The notes below the pieces were generated by a model. That model did no database searches and was not told the origin of the DNA. It worked only from the letters and a program-made list of their open reading frames with translations. A stretch of DNA of 64,000 nt from a bacterium (GTDB taxonomy: Bacteria; Bacteroidota; Bacteroidia; Chitinophagales; Saprospiraceae), in NCBI GenBank assembly GCA_024742755.1, contig JANSXW010000016.1:1-64000 (forward strand), written 5' to 3'. This document shows positions 24,752-35,082 of this stretch, piece after piece; the stretch's first letter is position 1; the number at the start of each line of letters is the position of its first letter. The translations under genes were made by a program, and so were the position numbers.

Positions 24752-27466
24752 ATGATCGTAACCTTTGGGATGACCCTCGATGATGCGCCCTTGCCTGCCA
24801 TAAGTACCAATCAGTCCGGTCAGGCCGTATTTGGGCCACAGGGGCTGGTGCGCTATCTCGAAACCGTGTCCGGCCTGCCGGATATCCCCAAGGACAACGA
24901 GTACCTCCGTATTGAGCAATACCGGCAGCAACTGGGGCATTACCTGCGCTCAGCTCCTGATGCCTTTTTCAGCGCCTCCTTTCAGACCGACCCCTTTGCC
25001 GTAGCGACTGACATGCTTGGGCGCCGGGATGAATTGATGATGGCGGGCTGGGATTTCGAACACCGCCCCGGAATGCCGGAACGGCTAAAGTGTATTGCAG
25101 AACTGGAAGACCGGATAAAGGGCTTGTCCGGCAGGCTGGCCACCGGGTTTGCCGACCGGCTGATCGAAATAATAGCCGAGGTGGAAAAAGGGGAGCAGGT
25201 TTTTGAAAAATTGATCTGCCAGGAACCTCAGAAATTGTTGCCGACGGGCATCCAAAGACTGCTTGAAGCCCTGCGCGCACAAGGCGTCGAAGTGGTTTGG
25301 AGTGCCCCGCCTCAGGCAGTTGGAGACAGCGACCTCGCCCGCCTGCAGCGCAGCCTGCTATCGGATGCGAAGACGAAACCGGAACCGGTACGCCTGAAAG
25401 GCGATGGTTCTCTGCTTTTGCTTCAGGGGAAAAGAGACACGGACCTATCGGCCTATTTTGCGAGTTTGCTCCGTCAGAATGAAAGTTACCGCCCGGCTTT
25501 GGTGGTACCCGGGCAGTGTCAGGCCCTGGAGCACGCCCTGTCGCAGGAAGGGCTGCCGGAACTGGGGCTGCTTTCCGCTTCCCTGGCCCGCCCCACGCTG
25601 CAAGTGCTGAAACTGGCCACAGTTTTTCTCTGGGAGCCCATCGACCCCTACAAAGTCATGGAGTTCGTTTCCCTGGCGGTGAAGCCCCTGGAGAGGGGGC
25701 TGGCGAATAAAATCGCCCTGCTCATGGCCGAACGGCCGGGGCTGTTTGGGGAAAAGTGGAGCTCGACTATTGCGGCTTACTTTAAAGCACTGGAAGAGGA
25801 GGCATCCGGTGGCCCCAATGAAGATGACCCGGTGCGGGCAGGGCAGCAGTACAAATTCTGGTTCAAGCGGGATCGGTTTCCCGCATCCGGCCGGGTCCCC
25901 AAGCCGCAAGCCATTGAGGTCTTCGATTATCTTGCAAACTGGGCACAGGCTTACACGGAGGGGGAGAGCAGCAATAATACCTCCTTTCTGGTATTGGCCG
26001 AACAGGCCCGAAGGATTAGCGCTTTGCTTTATGCCCTGCCAGAAGAACAGCTGACCGCACTCGAATTGGAACGGGTGGTGCGCACCATTTACGAACCCGC
26101 GCCGGTACAGCTCAACCGCCGTGCTCAGGGCTTTTTGCGGTATACGAACCGGGTAGGCAGTGTCATCGGGCCGGTGAGCGACCTGGTCTGGTGGAATTTT
26201 GCACAGGCAGAAAAAACTTACTTTTTCTCCCGCTGGTACGAACCGGAGCGGCAGTACCTTGAAGGTGAAGGCATAACGCTAACGGGGCCGGAGCAGGAAA
26301 ACGCCCTGCAGCTGTGGCACCGTCTGCGGCCTATGCTGCATGCTACTGACCGGCTGATGCTAGTGGCACCGGAGCACATCAATGGGCAGGAAGTGAACCC
26401 GCACCCACTAATGGGAGACCTGGAAGCCCGCTGTGAAGGACTGGAGCAGATCATTTGTACGCTGGAAGAGGGCGGGCTTGAGAGGTGGTTTGCGCCTCCT
26501 GCCATGACTTCCCTTCAGGTATTGGGGCTGGGCCGTCCCGCACCATTTATCCATATCATTAAAGGTGCAGAGCAATTGGCGAAGCCGGAGGAGCGGGCCT
26601 CCTACAGCAGCCTGAGCGATTTGTTTTACTATCCGCACAAATGGCTGTTCCGCTACAAGGCAGACCTCCGCCCTTCCGCTCTGCTTAGCATTGTAGATGA
26701 GCGGGCGTTGCAGGGAAACCTGGCGCACCGGTTTTTTGAAGAGTTGCTAAAGCAGGAGTCCGTCCACCGATGGACGCAGGAGCAGGTAGTCCGCTACCTG
26801 GAATCTATTGAGCAGGAGCTCCTGAAAAAAGAAGGCACCGTATTGCTGATGTATGGCCGGGAGCCGGAGCGGGTGCGGTTTATGGAGCTGGTCAAGCGTT
26901 CCGCCTGGAACCTCGTCCGGCACATTCAGGAAGGCGGCTGGGCCATTGCAGCCACAGAGCAGGCCCTGGACGGCAGCTTCGGGAGCGCCCAACTAAAAGG
27001 GTACGCCGACCTGGTGCTCAGGCGGGGCGAAGAGTACTGTATTCTCGACCTCAAATGGTCAGGGCGGAGGTACCGGGAGACGCTGCTGCGCAATGAAGAA
27101 GATTTGCAGCTGGTCTTATACGCCAGAATGCTGGGGCAGGATAGGGGATGGCCCCACACAGCCTTTTACGTTATTAATAAAGGTGTCATCCTGGCCCGGA
27201 ACACTCAGGCGTTCAAAGCTGCTGAAGCGATTATGCCCGATAGCGATACAAGTGAGGTCAATCAGCGCATCTGGAGCCGAATGGTCAAAACCTACAACTG
27301 GAGAATGGCGCAAATCCAAAACGGGCAGGTTGAAATCCGGTGTGAAGAAACCGCCGCAGACCTTGAAGCGCACTATGAGGATGCCCCCTGGCTGGAAATG
27401 CTGGAAATGAAAGCGGAGAATGCCGCTTTCGATGACTATCAGGTATTGATAAACTTGTGTGATTGA
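24752..27466 (+). CDS. PD-(D/E)XK nuclease family protein (AddB/RexB-like)
   Basis: A 904-residue cytoplasmic protein. The C-terminal nuclease motif is clear: Asp753 (GYADLVL), then ILDLKWSG with Asp766 and Lys768; an upstream GNLAHRFFEELL supplies the histidine helix seen in RecB/AddB nucleases. The N-terminal 600 residues have the layout of a degenerate superfamily I helicase with no Walker A, as in AddB. Family members process double-strand breaks together with an AddA-type UvrD helicase-nuclease. No helicase gene is adjacent here, so the partner must be elsewhere. The start at 24752 is the first ATG of the frame. Confidence 0.8.
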   Translation: MIVTFGMTLDDAPLPAISTNQSGQAVFGPQGLVRYLETVSGLPDIPKDNEYLRIEQYRQQLGHYLRSAPDAFFSASFQTDPFAVATDMLGRRDELMMAGWDFEHRPGMPERLKCIAELEDRIKGLSGRLATGFADRLIEIIAEVEKGEQVFEKLICQEPQKLLPTGIQRLLEALRAQGVEVVWSAPPQAVGDSDLARLQRSLLSDAKTKPEPVRLKGDGSLLLLQGKRDTDLSAYFASLLRQNESYRPALVVPGQCQALEHALSQEGLPELGLLSASLARPTLQVLKLATVFLWEPIDPYKVMEFVSLAVKPLERGLANKIALLMAERPGLFGEKWSSTIAAYFKALEEEASGGPNEDDPVRAGQQYKFWFKRDRFPASGRVPKPQAIEVFDYLANWAQAYTEGESSNNTSFLVLAEQARRISALLYALPEEQLTALELERVVRTIYEPAPVQLNRRAQGFLRYTNRVGSVIGPVSDLVWWNFAQAEKTYFFSRWYEPERQYLEGEGITLTGPEQENALQLWHRLRPMLHATDRLMLVAPEHINGQEVNPHPLMGDLEARCEGLEQIICTLEEGGLERWFAPPAMTSLQVLGLGRPAPFIHIIKGAEQLAKPEERASYSSLSDLFYYPHKWLFRYKADLRPSALLSIVDERALQGNLAHRFFEELLKQESVHRWTQEQVVRYLESIEQELLKKEGTVLLMYGREPERVRFMELVKRSAWNLVRHIQEGGWAIAATEQALDGSFGSAQLKGYADLVLRRGEEYCILDLKWSGRRYRETLLRNEEDLQLVLYARMLGQDRGWPHTAFYVINKGVILARNTQAFKAAEAIMPDSDTSEVNQRIWSRMVKTYNWRMAQIQNGQVEIRCEETAADLEAHYEDAPWLEMLEMKAENAAFDDYQVLINLCD

Positions 27467-27835
27467 TGGCCAAATTTCGAACCGGAGCTTTTTTTATAGA
27501 AAAAATTATAATAACTTGTCAACGTATTCTGTAAAGAGCGCATTGCTAACGCTTTGGGAAACCTACTCTACGTATTTGCGTATACAAACCTGACGAACGA
27601 CATGTATTTTGCAGAGCCGTCAGGACAAATTACCCCTCATTTGTTTTTTGATGGATTCATTATTACAGCATCAGTGCTATATTGTGCGGCGCTGAATGAT
27701 TGGATTCAGCTATTTCATAATTCCAAAATAACTAACAACTATTTTGGCAGCCGGTACAAGCGTTTGAGCTTAAGCTAAAAGAAGCTGGCATCAGATTTGC
27801 AGCTGTCAGAATAAAAAGTAAAACCGCAATTATCT
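27467..27835. other. 369-nt gap upstream of the giant repeat protein
   Basis: AT-rich, no recognised gene. A 74-codon ORF at 27554-27778 has no family resemblance and probably is not coding. No exact TAnnTTTG was found; GTATTTTGC near 27603 is one base short. Confidence 0.4.
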
Positions 27836-30800
27836 ATGAAGGTCAAAAGTCTACTACTCGGGATACTGAGCCTGTTGTTTGCGTCCACAACGGCTTTGGC
27901 CCAATTCCCGGTCAATTGTATTGATTACGCAACTATTGAGCTGCGTGGAGGAGGAACGGAAATCATCACCTGTGAAGGCGATGGGCTGGCAGAAACCTAC
28001 GATTTCTCGACCAGTACCCTGGCTATGCCGTTTGGTTACCTCATTACGGATGAAGACAACACCATCCTGCAGGTCAGCATCGATAATACCCTGAGCTTCG
28101 AAGGGCTTGGTGAAGGCAACTTTCGGGTTTGGGCGTTTGCCTGGCTGGGGCAAATTACCGCAGAACCGGGGCAGAATGCCGAAACGGCTGATCTCGCCTC
28201 CATTTGCGGCGCCCTGACCACCAACTTCATCCCGGTGATCAACTTCGTGCCCGACGGAGGGGAAGTATCGCTCGCTGATGGCAGCACTTCACAGTTCATC
28301 TGCCCGGAAGACGGCATCTCGGACGTATTGTCCTTTGCCTCGACGGGCGATATGACGGCAGGCTACGTTTACCTGCTTACGGACGAGAACAACATTATCA
28401 TTGAAATCATTGATGGTGACAGCTATGACTTCGACCTTTTGCCGGAAGGCAACTACCGGGTCTGGGGGCTGGCTTACTCAGGAGGCTTGCTGGCGCAGCC
28501 CGGAGACGATGCCGCCGCCATACAGCTGGCCGAAGAATGCTTTGGGCTTTCTGACAACTTTATTGAAATCGACCGTGCCCTGCCGGATGGAGGCACTGTG
28601 GCCCTCGAAGATGGCAGCACAGAAGCCCTGGTTTGTGTGAATGACGGGCAGGCGGATGTATTGACATTCACCAACCAAACACCGGCCACGGCTCCGTACA
28701 CCTATTTGGTGACGGATGAAAATAATGTCATCCTGAGCGTAGTGAGCGGGGACAGCTTTGATTTTGAAAACGCACCGTCGGGCATTTGCCGCGTTTGGGG
28801 GCTGTCCTACACGGGCAACCTTACCGCAATGGAAGGTATGGATGCTGCCGCAACGGACCTATCAGACGGTTGCTTCAATTTGTCTGATAACTTCATCACC
28901 GTAGACCGTCAGGAAGCGGATGGGGCGACGGTCCGGCTGGAAGACGGAGGCGATGAGACCTTCGTTTGTGTTGGGGACGGCGTTGCCGATGTTGTCGGCT
29001 TTGTCAACACCTCCGCTGGTGCAGATGAGTATACTTACCTGATTACGGATACAGATAACAACATCCTTGCGATTGCCCCTTCCGGCAGCTTCGATTTTGA
29101 AGGCGCGGATGTGGGCGTTTGCCGCGTTTGGGGACTGGCTTACGGCGGGACCCTATTGGCAGAGGCAGGCGATAACGCCGCTACTGCAGTATTGGCTGAT
29201 GGCTGCTTTGGCTTATCAGAGAACTTCATCACAGTCCGGCGCGAAGCGGTGGAAGGAGGTACTGTAGCCGCAGTGAGCGGGCTTGACCCCATCATCGTTT
29301 GCCCCGATGGTACGCCTAACGTAATCGGTTTTGAAACGACAGGTACTTCCACGGGCATTTACGCCTACGTCATTACGACCGATGAGCTGATCATCGTAGA
29401 CCTGGCAGATGGGGATACCTACGATTTCGATGCCCTGGAAGAGGGCACTTACTATGCCTGGGGCCTGGCTTACACCGGCAACCTTACCGCCGGCGCAGGA
29501 GATGATGCTTCAGCAGTCGTACTCTCTGACGAGTGTAATGACCTTTCTGATAATTTTGTAACCGTAATTGTGGAAACGCCCAACGGCGGCACCGTAGCCA
29601 CCGCAGACGGAGAGACTACTGTCTTTACCTGCCCTGGCGATGGCGTGGCAGACGTCATTGAGTTCGACAGCGCCGGTACTTCACAGGGTGCGTACACGTA
29701 TGTGATTACGGATGAAAATAATGAAATCCTGGCGCTGCCGGCTGGCGATAGCTTTGATTTTGACGCTGCGCCTGCCGGTACCTGCCGCGTGTGGGGCCTG
29801 GCTTACTCCGGCAACATCACTGCCCAGGCAGGCGATATTGCTTCCGATGTGGAACTGACCGATGAGTGCTTCAGCCTTTCTGAGAACTTCATCACGGTGA
29901 TTCGTCAAACGCCGGATGGCGGGACGATCAGCCTGGACGACGGCACAACAGATGCCTTTACCTGCCCCGGCGATGGCATGGCGGACATCCTCACTTTTGA
30001 GCGCATGGGCACCTATCCGGGACCTTTTGCCTATGTCATCACAGACGAAGACAATGTGATCCTTGATTTTGCGAACGGGAACACCTATGATTTCGATAAT
30101 GCGCCTGCCGGTACCTGCCGCGTGTGGGGCCTGGCCTACACGGGTGAAGTGACGGCAATGATAGGGGATACCGCCTCAGTAGCGATGCTGAGCGATGACT
30201 GTTTTGACCTTTCCGACAACTTCATCACGGTAGTGCGTGAGGTGCCCGTAGGCGGAACGGTGGAGCTGGAAGGCGGCGGTGACCTCGCCTTTATTTGCCC
30301 GGACGACAGCCTTTCCAATGTGCTGGCGTTTGACAGTGCTGGCGTGGTAGGGCCTAACTTCATTTATGTGGTTACGGACCAGCAAAATATTATCCTGGAT
30401 GCTTTCCCGGTGGATGTCTACGACTTTGAGACCAATCAAACCGGTATCGTACGGGTTTGGGGCCTGGCTTACACCGGCAACCTGATAGCCGAGCCGGGCG
30501 ACACGGCTTCCACAGCCCTGCTTAGCGACGACTGCTTCAGCCTTTCCGAAAACTTTGTAGACGTGATCCGCGAAGTGCCCTTTGGTGGTGAGATTACCAC
30601 GGAGGATGGCGAAACAACCGTTTACACCTGCCCGGGTGATGGCGTGGCGGATATCGTCTCCGTAGATAGCATTCTGGCTGCAATTACACCATTTACTTAT
30701 GTGATTACCGATGAGAACAACGTCATCCTGGACTTGCCGGGTGGCGATACATTCGACTTTGATGGAGCACCGGCCGGTAACTGCCGGATTTGGGGCTTGT

Positions 30801-33800
30801 CCTACGTGGGCAATATCACGGCAGAGGTTGGCGATACCGCATCTGTTGTAGCACTGGCTGATCAGTGTTTCGACCTTTCTCAGAACTTCATCACCGTTGT
30901 GCGCGAAGTGCCGGAGGGTGGAACTGTAGCTATGCCAAACGGCGAGACGACCATTTACACCTGCCCTGGCGATGGCATGCCGGATATCATTATGGCGGAC
31001 AGCGCCAATACTTCTGCCGGGCTGTACACTTACGTGATCACGGATGACAATAATATCATCCTCGACCTGCCTTCCGGTGATGCCTTCGACCTGGATGGCG
31101 CTCCTGCTGGAACCTGCCGGATTTGGGGCCTGGCCTATACGGGCAATATCACCGCGAATGCAGGGGATGATGCCGCTGCTGTAGCGCTGAGCGATGACTG
31201 CTTTGATCTTTCCGATAACTTCATCACCGTACTGCGGGAAACACCGGAAGGCGGCATGGTTTCGACAACCTCCGGCGCTGAGATGGTGACGACCTGCCCG
31301 GGTGATGGCAATGCCGATGTGGTGACTTTCGACAGCACGGGCACGGCCGGACAGTATGTTTACGTACTGACGGATACCAATAATGTGATCATTGATGTGA
31401 TTGCCACCGATACATTTGATTTTGATGCAGGCGGTACCGGAGTTAGCCGTGTTTGGGGCCTGGCGTACACCGGGACGATCACTGCGGTACCTGGCGATAA
31501 TGCGGCAGATGTGCCACTGAGCGACGACTGCTTCGACCTTTCCGATAACTTCGTCACCATAGTCCGTGAAGTGCCAAACGGCGGCATCGTCCGTATCGAA
31601 GGCGGCGCAACCGAGCTTTATGTGTGCCCGGGCAATGGTGTGCCAGATATTGTAAGCCTTGACAGCGCAGGCGTGTCGGGCAGCTTCATCTACCTGCTCA
31701 CCGATGAGAATGATATCATCCTCACGACTATTACCGAAGATCAGGTAGATTTCGACCCATTTGCAGAGAATGATTACCGGATTTATGGCCTGGCTTACGC
31801 TGGTAACCTGTCCACTATCCTGATTGGTGCAGATGTGAATACAGATGTGCTGGCCGATGACTGCTTTACCGTATCGGATAACTTTGTTTCCATTTTCAGT
31901 CAGGTACCGGATGGCGGTATGGTGGCGGCTACGGATGGAGAAACCGAGGTCGTGACCTGTCCAGGTGACGGTATGGAGGATGTGCTTGTTTTTGACAGTA
32001 CAGGTACAGCAGGGCTTTACACCTATGTCCTCACCGATGAGAACAATGTAATCCTTGATCTGATCGCGGGCGACAGCTACGATTTTGAGCCTCTGGGCGA
32101 AGGCGTGGCCCGCGTATGGGGGCTTGCCTACACGGGCAGCATCACCGCACAGGTGGGAGATGATGCCGGCGTAGTCGACCTCAGCGATGACTGCTTTGAC
32201 CTTTCCGATAACTTCATCACGATTATCCGCATAGAGCCTAATGCAGGTTCTATTGGGACCGTTGTCGGCCCGATTACCCTGGACCTTTGCGTTGGGGACG
32301 GCGTGGCAGACTCTGTGGCTTTTGAGGTTATCGGAGCATCTGATAACCCGTATGCGTACCTGATTACGGATGAGAACGACTTCCTCGTCAGTGCGATTGA
32401 TTCGGTCTTTGATTTTGAAAATATTCAGGCTGGTACTTACCGCATCTACGGCGTGTCTTACACCGGTCAGATTTCCGTCCTTCCGGGTGCCAATATCTTC
32501 ATTGATCCTCTTTCTGATGATTGCTACGATTTGACCGGGCAGTTTGTTGAGATCAATGCAGAAGGCGTGGACGGCGGTGTGGTCTTCACGGACTTAGGCA
32601 TCGGGCAGGATGTGATCAGCATCTGTCAGGGAGACGGTGAGCCTAATGTCATCACTTTCTCCAACAGCTCAACTGCAACGGGCGCCAACTACACCTACGC
32701 ATTGACGAATGATGCCGGTATTATCCTCGGTTTTGTTCCGGGCGGCAATCAGTTTGACTTTGAGACATCCGGTACCGGAGTGGCACGGATTTATGGTATT
32801 TCCTACACCGGCAACCTGCTGGCGGGCCCGGGGCAGGTGGTTACCAATATTCAGCTTTCTGATGGCTGTGCAGACCTTTCGGACAATTTTGTGACGGTCC
32901 TGAGGGATGCACCCGAGGGCGGAAGCCTTACCACAGGCACGGGCGAAACCGATCTCCTCGTTTGCCTTGGGCCAACAGATGGTACGGTGGACTTCGTAAC
33001 CACAAGCGGTTCCTTCAACAGCTACCTCTACCTGCTTACGGATGTCAACAACATCGTCATCGATACGATCGAAAGCAGCAGCTTCAACTTTGCTCAATTG
33101 CCGGAAGGCGTATTCCGCATCTGGGGCTTGTCCTACAGTGGGCTGCTCAATGATCTTTTCGGAGAGGATGCCGCTGCCATTGAGCTGTCAACGAGCTGCC
33201 ACGAACTTTCTGATAACTTCCTGACGATCACCCGTGGCCCTGCTGTGGACGGCGGTGTGCTTTCTGAAGTCGGTGGTACAGATACCGTGTACATCTGCCC
33301 CGGCGGCAATGCACCTGACTTTGTGGTGGTGTCCACGACCAGTCAGGACCCGATCTATCGTTATATCATCACAAATCAGAACAATCAGGTCATCGTCGAT
33401 GATATCGAAATTGATGTGATTGACTTTGAGGGCGCGATGCCGGGCATCTACCACATTTGGGGCGTGAGCCTTGAAGGTGACCTGAGCCTCAATTTTGGTA
33501 ATGAAATACCGGCCACGCCAGCCTCGGCAGACTGCTTCGAGTATTCTGAGAATTACATCACTGTAGTGTACGAAGGGCCGGAAGCAGGCACTATCTTCAC
33601 GGATAGCGGTGAGGATGAAGTGACGGTAACGGTAGGGGACACCATGCCTGACTTGCTATCCTTCATCAATGTGGGCGCAAGCCAGAATGTGCCTTATCTG
33701 TACCTGATTACGGATACCGATAACCATATCCTGGATATTTCCGTTGACGGAACTTATGATTTCGAAAACACTTCAGTGGGCGTAAGCCGGATTTGGGGGC

Positions 33801-34228
33801 TTTCCTACACCGGTGAGCTGTTTGCGTTCCCTGGCAGCAATGCCGGTACCGACATGCTCAGTGAAGATTGCTGGGACCTTTCCGGCAACTTTATCACCGT
33901 CAACCGGGTGGAGGCACCAACCTTGGGCGAGCCAACGGTGGAACGTACGCTTGGGCATGATGCGATTATCAGCCTGGCAGCGGCACCCAACCCGGCCACA
34001 CAGTTCCTGAATGTACAGTTCTTCCTGGAAGAGGCTGCGGCTCCGCAGAGTATCCTCCGGGTGCTGAACAGTCAGGGGCAACTCGTGGAAACGGTCCGCG
34101 TAGAAACCGCTAAGGGTACCAACAATCACACCTTTAAGGTAGTCAACTGGGTGCCTGGACTGTACGTGCTGCACTTGCAAAACGGCGATGCTACCAAAGC
34201 CATTAAGGTAATGGTAGGTGGCCGCTAA
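27836..34228 (+). CDS. Giant T9SS-secreted protein with 18 tandem copies of an unrecognised module
   Basis: A 2130-residue protein with a signal peptide (cleaved near TALAQ, residue 23), then 18 repeats of about 111 residues, and a type IX secretion sorting domain (about 2045-2130: AAPNPATQFLNV to GLYVLHL). Each repeat reads roughly: GG-V, TCPGDGVAD, YVITDENN-IL, DFD, CRVWGLAYTGNITA, DDCFDLSDNFITV. A cysteine in TCPGDG and one in DDCF recur in nearly every unit, and a third in TCRVWG appears in some. The DENN and DGxAD segments suggest Ca2+ sites. I know of no name for the module. It would be exported and probably anchored on the cell surface as an adhesin or filament. Confidence 0.85.
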   Translation: MKVKSLLLGILSLLFASTTALAQFPVNCIDYATIELRGGGTEIITCEGDGLAETYDFSTSTLAMPFGYLITDEDNTILQVSIDNTLSFEGLGEGNFRVWAFAWLGQITAEPGQNAETADLASICGALTTNFIPVINFVPDGGEVSLADGSTSQFICPEDGISDVLSFASTGDMTAGYVYLLTDENNIIIEIIDGDSYDFDLLPEGNYRVWGLAYSGGLLAQPGDDAAAIQLAEECFGLSDNFIEIDRALPDGGTVALEDGSTEALVCVNDGQADVLTFTNQTPATAPYTYLVTDENNVILSVVSGDSFDFENAPSGICRVWGLSYTGNLTAMEGMDAAATDLSDGCFNLSDNFITVDRQEADGATVRLEDGGDETFVCVGDGVADVVGFVNTSAGADEYTYLITDTDNNILAIAPSGSFDFEGADVGVCRVWGLAYGGTLLAEAGDNAATAVLADGCFGLSENFITVRREAVEGGTVAAVSGLDPIIVCPDGTPNVIGFETTGTSTGIYAYVITTDELIIVDLADGDTYDFDALEEGTYYAWGLAYTGNLTAGAGDDASAVVLSDECNDLSDNFVTVIVETPNGGTVATADGETTVFTCPGDGVADVIEFDSAGTSQGAYTYVITDENNEILALPAGDSFDFDAAPAGTCRVWGLAYSGNITAQAGDIASDVELTDECFSLSENFITVIRQTPDGGTISLDDGTTDAFTCPGDGMADILTFERMGTYPGPFAYVITDEDNVILDFANGNTYDFDNAPAGTCRVWGLAYTGEVTAMIGDTASVAMLSDDCFDLSDNFITVVREVPVGGTVELEGGGDLAFICPDDSLSNVLAFDSAGVVGPNFIYVVTDQQNIILDAFPVDVYDFETNQTGIVRVWGLAYTGNLIAEPGDTASTALLSDDCFSLSENFVDVIREVPFGGEITTEDGETTVYTCPGDGVADIVSVDSILAAITPFTYVITDENNVILDLPGGDTFDFDGAPAGNCRIWGLSYVGNITAEVGDTASVVALADQCFDLSQNFITVVREVPEGGTVAMPNGETTIYTCPGDGMPDIIMADSANTSAGLYTYVITDDNNIILDLPSGDAFDLDGAPAGTCRIWGLAYTGNITANAGDDAAAVALSDDCFDLSDNFITVLRETPEGGMVSTTSGAEMVTTCPGDGNADVVTFDSTGTAGQYVYVLTDTNNVIIDVIATDTFDFDAGGTGVSRVWGLAYTGTITAVPGDNAADVPLSDDCFDLSDNFVTIVREVPNGGIVRIEGGATELYVCPGNGVPDIVSLDSAGVSGSFIYLLTDENDIILTTITEDQVDFDPFAENDYRIYGLAYAGNLSTILIGADVNTDVLADDCFTVSDNFVSIFSQVPDGGMVAATDGETEVVTCPGDGMEDVLVFDSTGTAGLYTYVLTDENNVILDLIAGDSYDFEPLGEGVARVWGLAYTGSITAQVGDDAGVVDLSDDCFDLSDNFITIIRIEPNAGSIGTVVGPITLDLCVGDGVADSVAFEVIGASDNPYAYLITDENDFLVSAIDSVFDFENIQAGTYRIYGVSYTGQISVLPGANIFIDPLSDDCYDLTGQFVEINAEGVDGGVVFTDLGIGQDVISICQGDGEPNVITFSNSSTATGANYTYALTNDAGIILGFVPGGNQFDFETSGTGVARIYGISYTGNLLAGPGQVVTNIQLSDGCADLSDNFVTVLRDAPEGGSLTTGTGETDLLVCLGPTDGTVDFVTTSGSFNSYLYLLTDVNNIVIDTIESSSFNFAQLPEGVFRIWGLSYSGLLNDLFGEDAAAIELSTSCHELSDNFLTITRGPAVDGGVLSEVGGTDTVYICPGGNAPDFVVVSTTSQDPIYRYIITNQNNQVIVDDIEIDVIDFEGAMPGIYHIWGVSLEGDLSLNFGNEIPATPASADCFEYSENYITVVYEGPEAGTIFTDSGEDEVTVTVGDTMPDLLSFINVGASQNVPYLYLITDTDNHILDISVDGTYDFENTSVGVSRIWGLSYTGELFAFPGSNAGTDMLSEDCWDLSGNFITVNRVEAPTLGEPTVERTLGHDAIISLAAAPNPATQFLNVQFFLEEAAAPQSILRVLNSQGQLVETVRVETAKGTNNHTFKVVNWVPGLYVLHLQNGDATKAIKVMVGGR
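27930..33905 (+). repeat. 18 tandem coding repeats of about 333 bp
   Basis: The repeats are counted by the (R/H)(V/I)(W/Y)G or RVWA box. Some neighbours are nearly identical in DNA: the stretch around GTACCTGCCGCG is the same over 34 nt near 29768 and near 30101. Boundaries of the block are approximate. Recent duplication and recombination between units is likely, so length may vary among strains. Confidence 0.8.
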
Positions 34229-34248
34229 GTAGGGCGACAGCAGGCATG

Positions 34249-34288
34249 AAAAAGCCGGTATCAGAGCAATTTGATACCGGCTTTTTTT
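34249..34288 (+). terminator. Terminator after the giant repeat protein gene
   Basis: A perfect 15-bp stem (34249-34263 with 34272-34286) with an 8-nt loop and a T7 run. A-rich sequence on the left could let it also act on the minus strand. Confidence 0.9.
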
Positions 34289-34403
34289 ATGGTTAAAAGC
34301 GTCAAGCCCCAGCGTGCCTAAAACGGAACCCCTGCTGGTTTTTGATCACTGAAAAGCTTTCCAGTGATGGGGCTTAACGGGAATAAGTTTCCGGCTTAAG
34401 CCA

Positions 34404-35006
34404 CTAGAAGTTATAGGTCAGGCCGAAACGAAACTCAATAGGCGGGCCAAGGCTGTTTTCTGGTGCCAACGTATTGTAGAGCAGGTAAATATCGTACCCC
34501 CAAATGCCGTTCCCATCGTTGTATCCCGCTCCAACGAAGGCATTGCTACGGACAGATCTCGCACTGATGATTTCATCATTGAAGCTATCGTATGCGGTTG
34601 CAAATTCTTCATTATCTACGCCATACTCCAGGTGGAGGAAGAAGCTGCGAAATACTTTATATCGGGAAAATGCCCCAATACCGTAATCAAAGAGGTTGGT
34701 AGTGGTTACCCGGTCTAATCCGGTTTGTAACCGGTAGTGGGTGTAAATGAGGGAAAAGCGTGGCCCTACAGATAAGTTATCGGTAATTTTATAACCAATG
34801 AGGGGAGTAGCCCCAAGAGAAAATGTACTTTCCCCATTGGCACCAAAAAAGCCCAGTATAATCCCGCCCCCATACCAAAGCCGGTGCGTGAACCCCTGGC
34901 TTTCGTCGAAGTAACGGTCGGTGTCGCTGCGCTGTGCGGTAGCGGAGTTTTGGGCAACGGCTAACAGCATAAATACAGGAAGGGCAAATTGCAATATTTT
35001 TTTCAT
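34404..35006 (-). CDS. Outer-membrane beta-barrel protein
   Basis: A 200-residue protein from the ATG at 35006. A signal peptide ends near ATAQ (residue 25), then alternating amphipathic strands with GATPLIGYKI, GPRFSLIYTHY and HLEYGV turns, and a C-terminal FRFGLTYNF beta signal with terminal Phe. This is the pattern of the 8-stranded outer-membrane beta-barrel family of Bacteroidota. Specific function unknown. The frame is open to 35120, but that part has no signal character. It is divergent from the metalloprotease gene across a 514-nt gap. Confidence 0.75.
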   Translation of the reverse strand: MKKILQFALPVFMLLAVAQNSATAQRSDTDRYFDESQGFTHRLWYGGGIILGFFGANGESTFSLGATPLIGYKITDNLSVGPRFSLIYTHYRLQTGLDRVTTTNLFDYGIGAFSRYKVFRSFFLHLEYGVDNEEFATAYDSFNDEIISARSVRSNAFVGAGYNDGNGIWGYDIYLLYNTLAPENSLGPPIEFRFGLTYNF

Positions 35007-35082
35007 AATTGGCAGTTTTTGTAAAGTTGATCGGTTGGTAAAAATAAATAAACAGTCGGGTCCTCTATCTATACTGACGATT

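Noticed and set aside
27554-27778. Possible 74-residue protein upstream of the giant repeat gene
   Set aside because: No family resemblance, no good start context, AT-rich intergenic composition.
27930-33905. Regular spacing of about 333 bp considered as a possible CRISPR or satellite array
   Set aside because: The units are open reading frame, vary by codon position, and encode a clear protein repeat.
34353-34377. ATCACTG/CAGTGAT hairpin downstream of the giant repeat gene
   Set aside because: Short stem with no T-run, after a much better terminator at 34249-34288; no support for a separate role.
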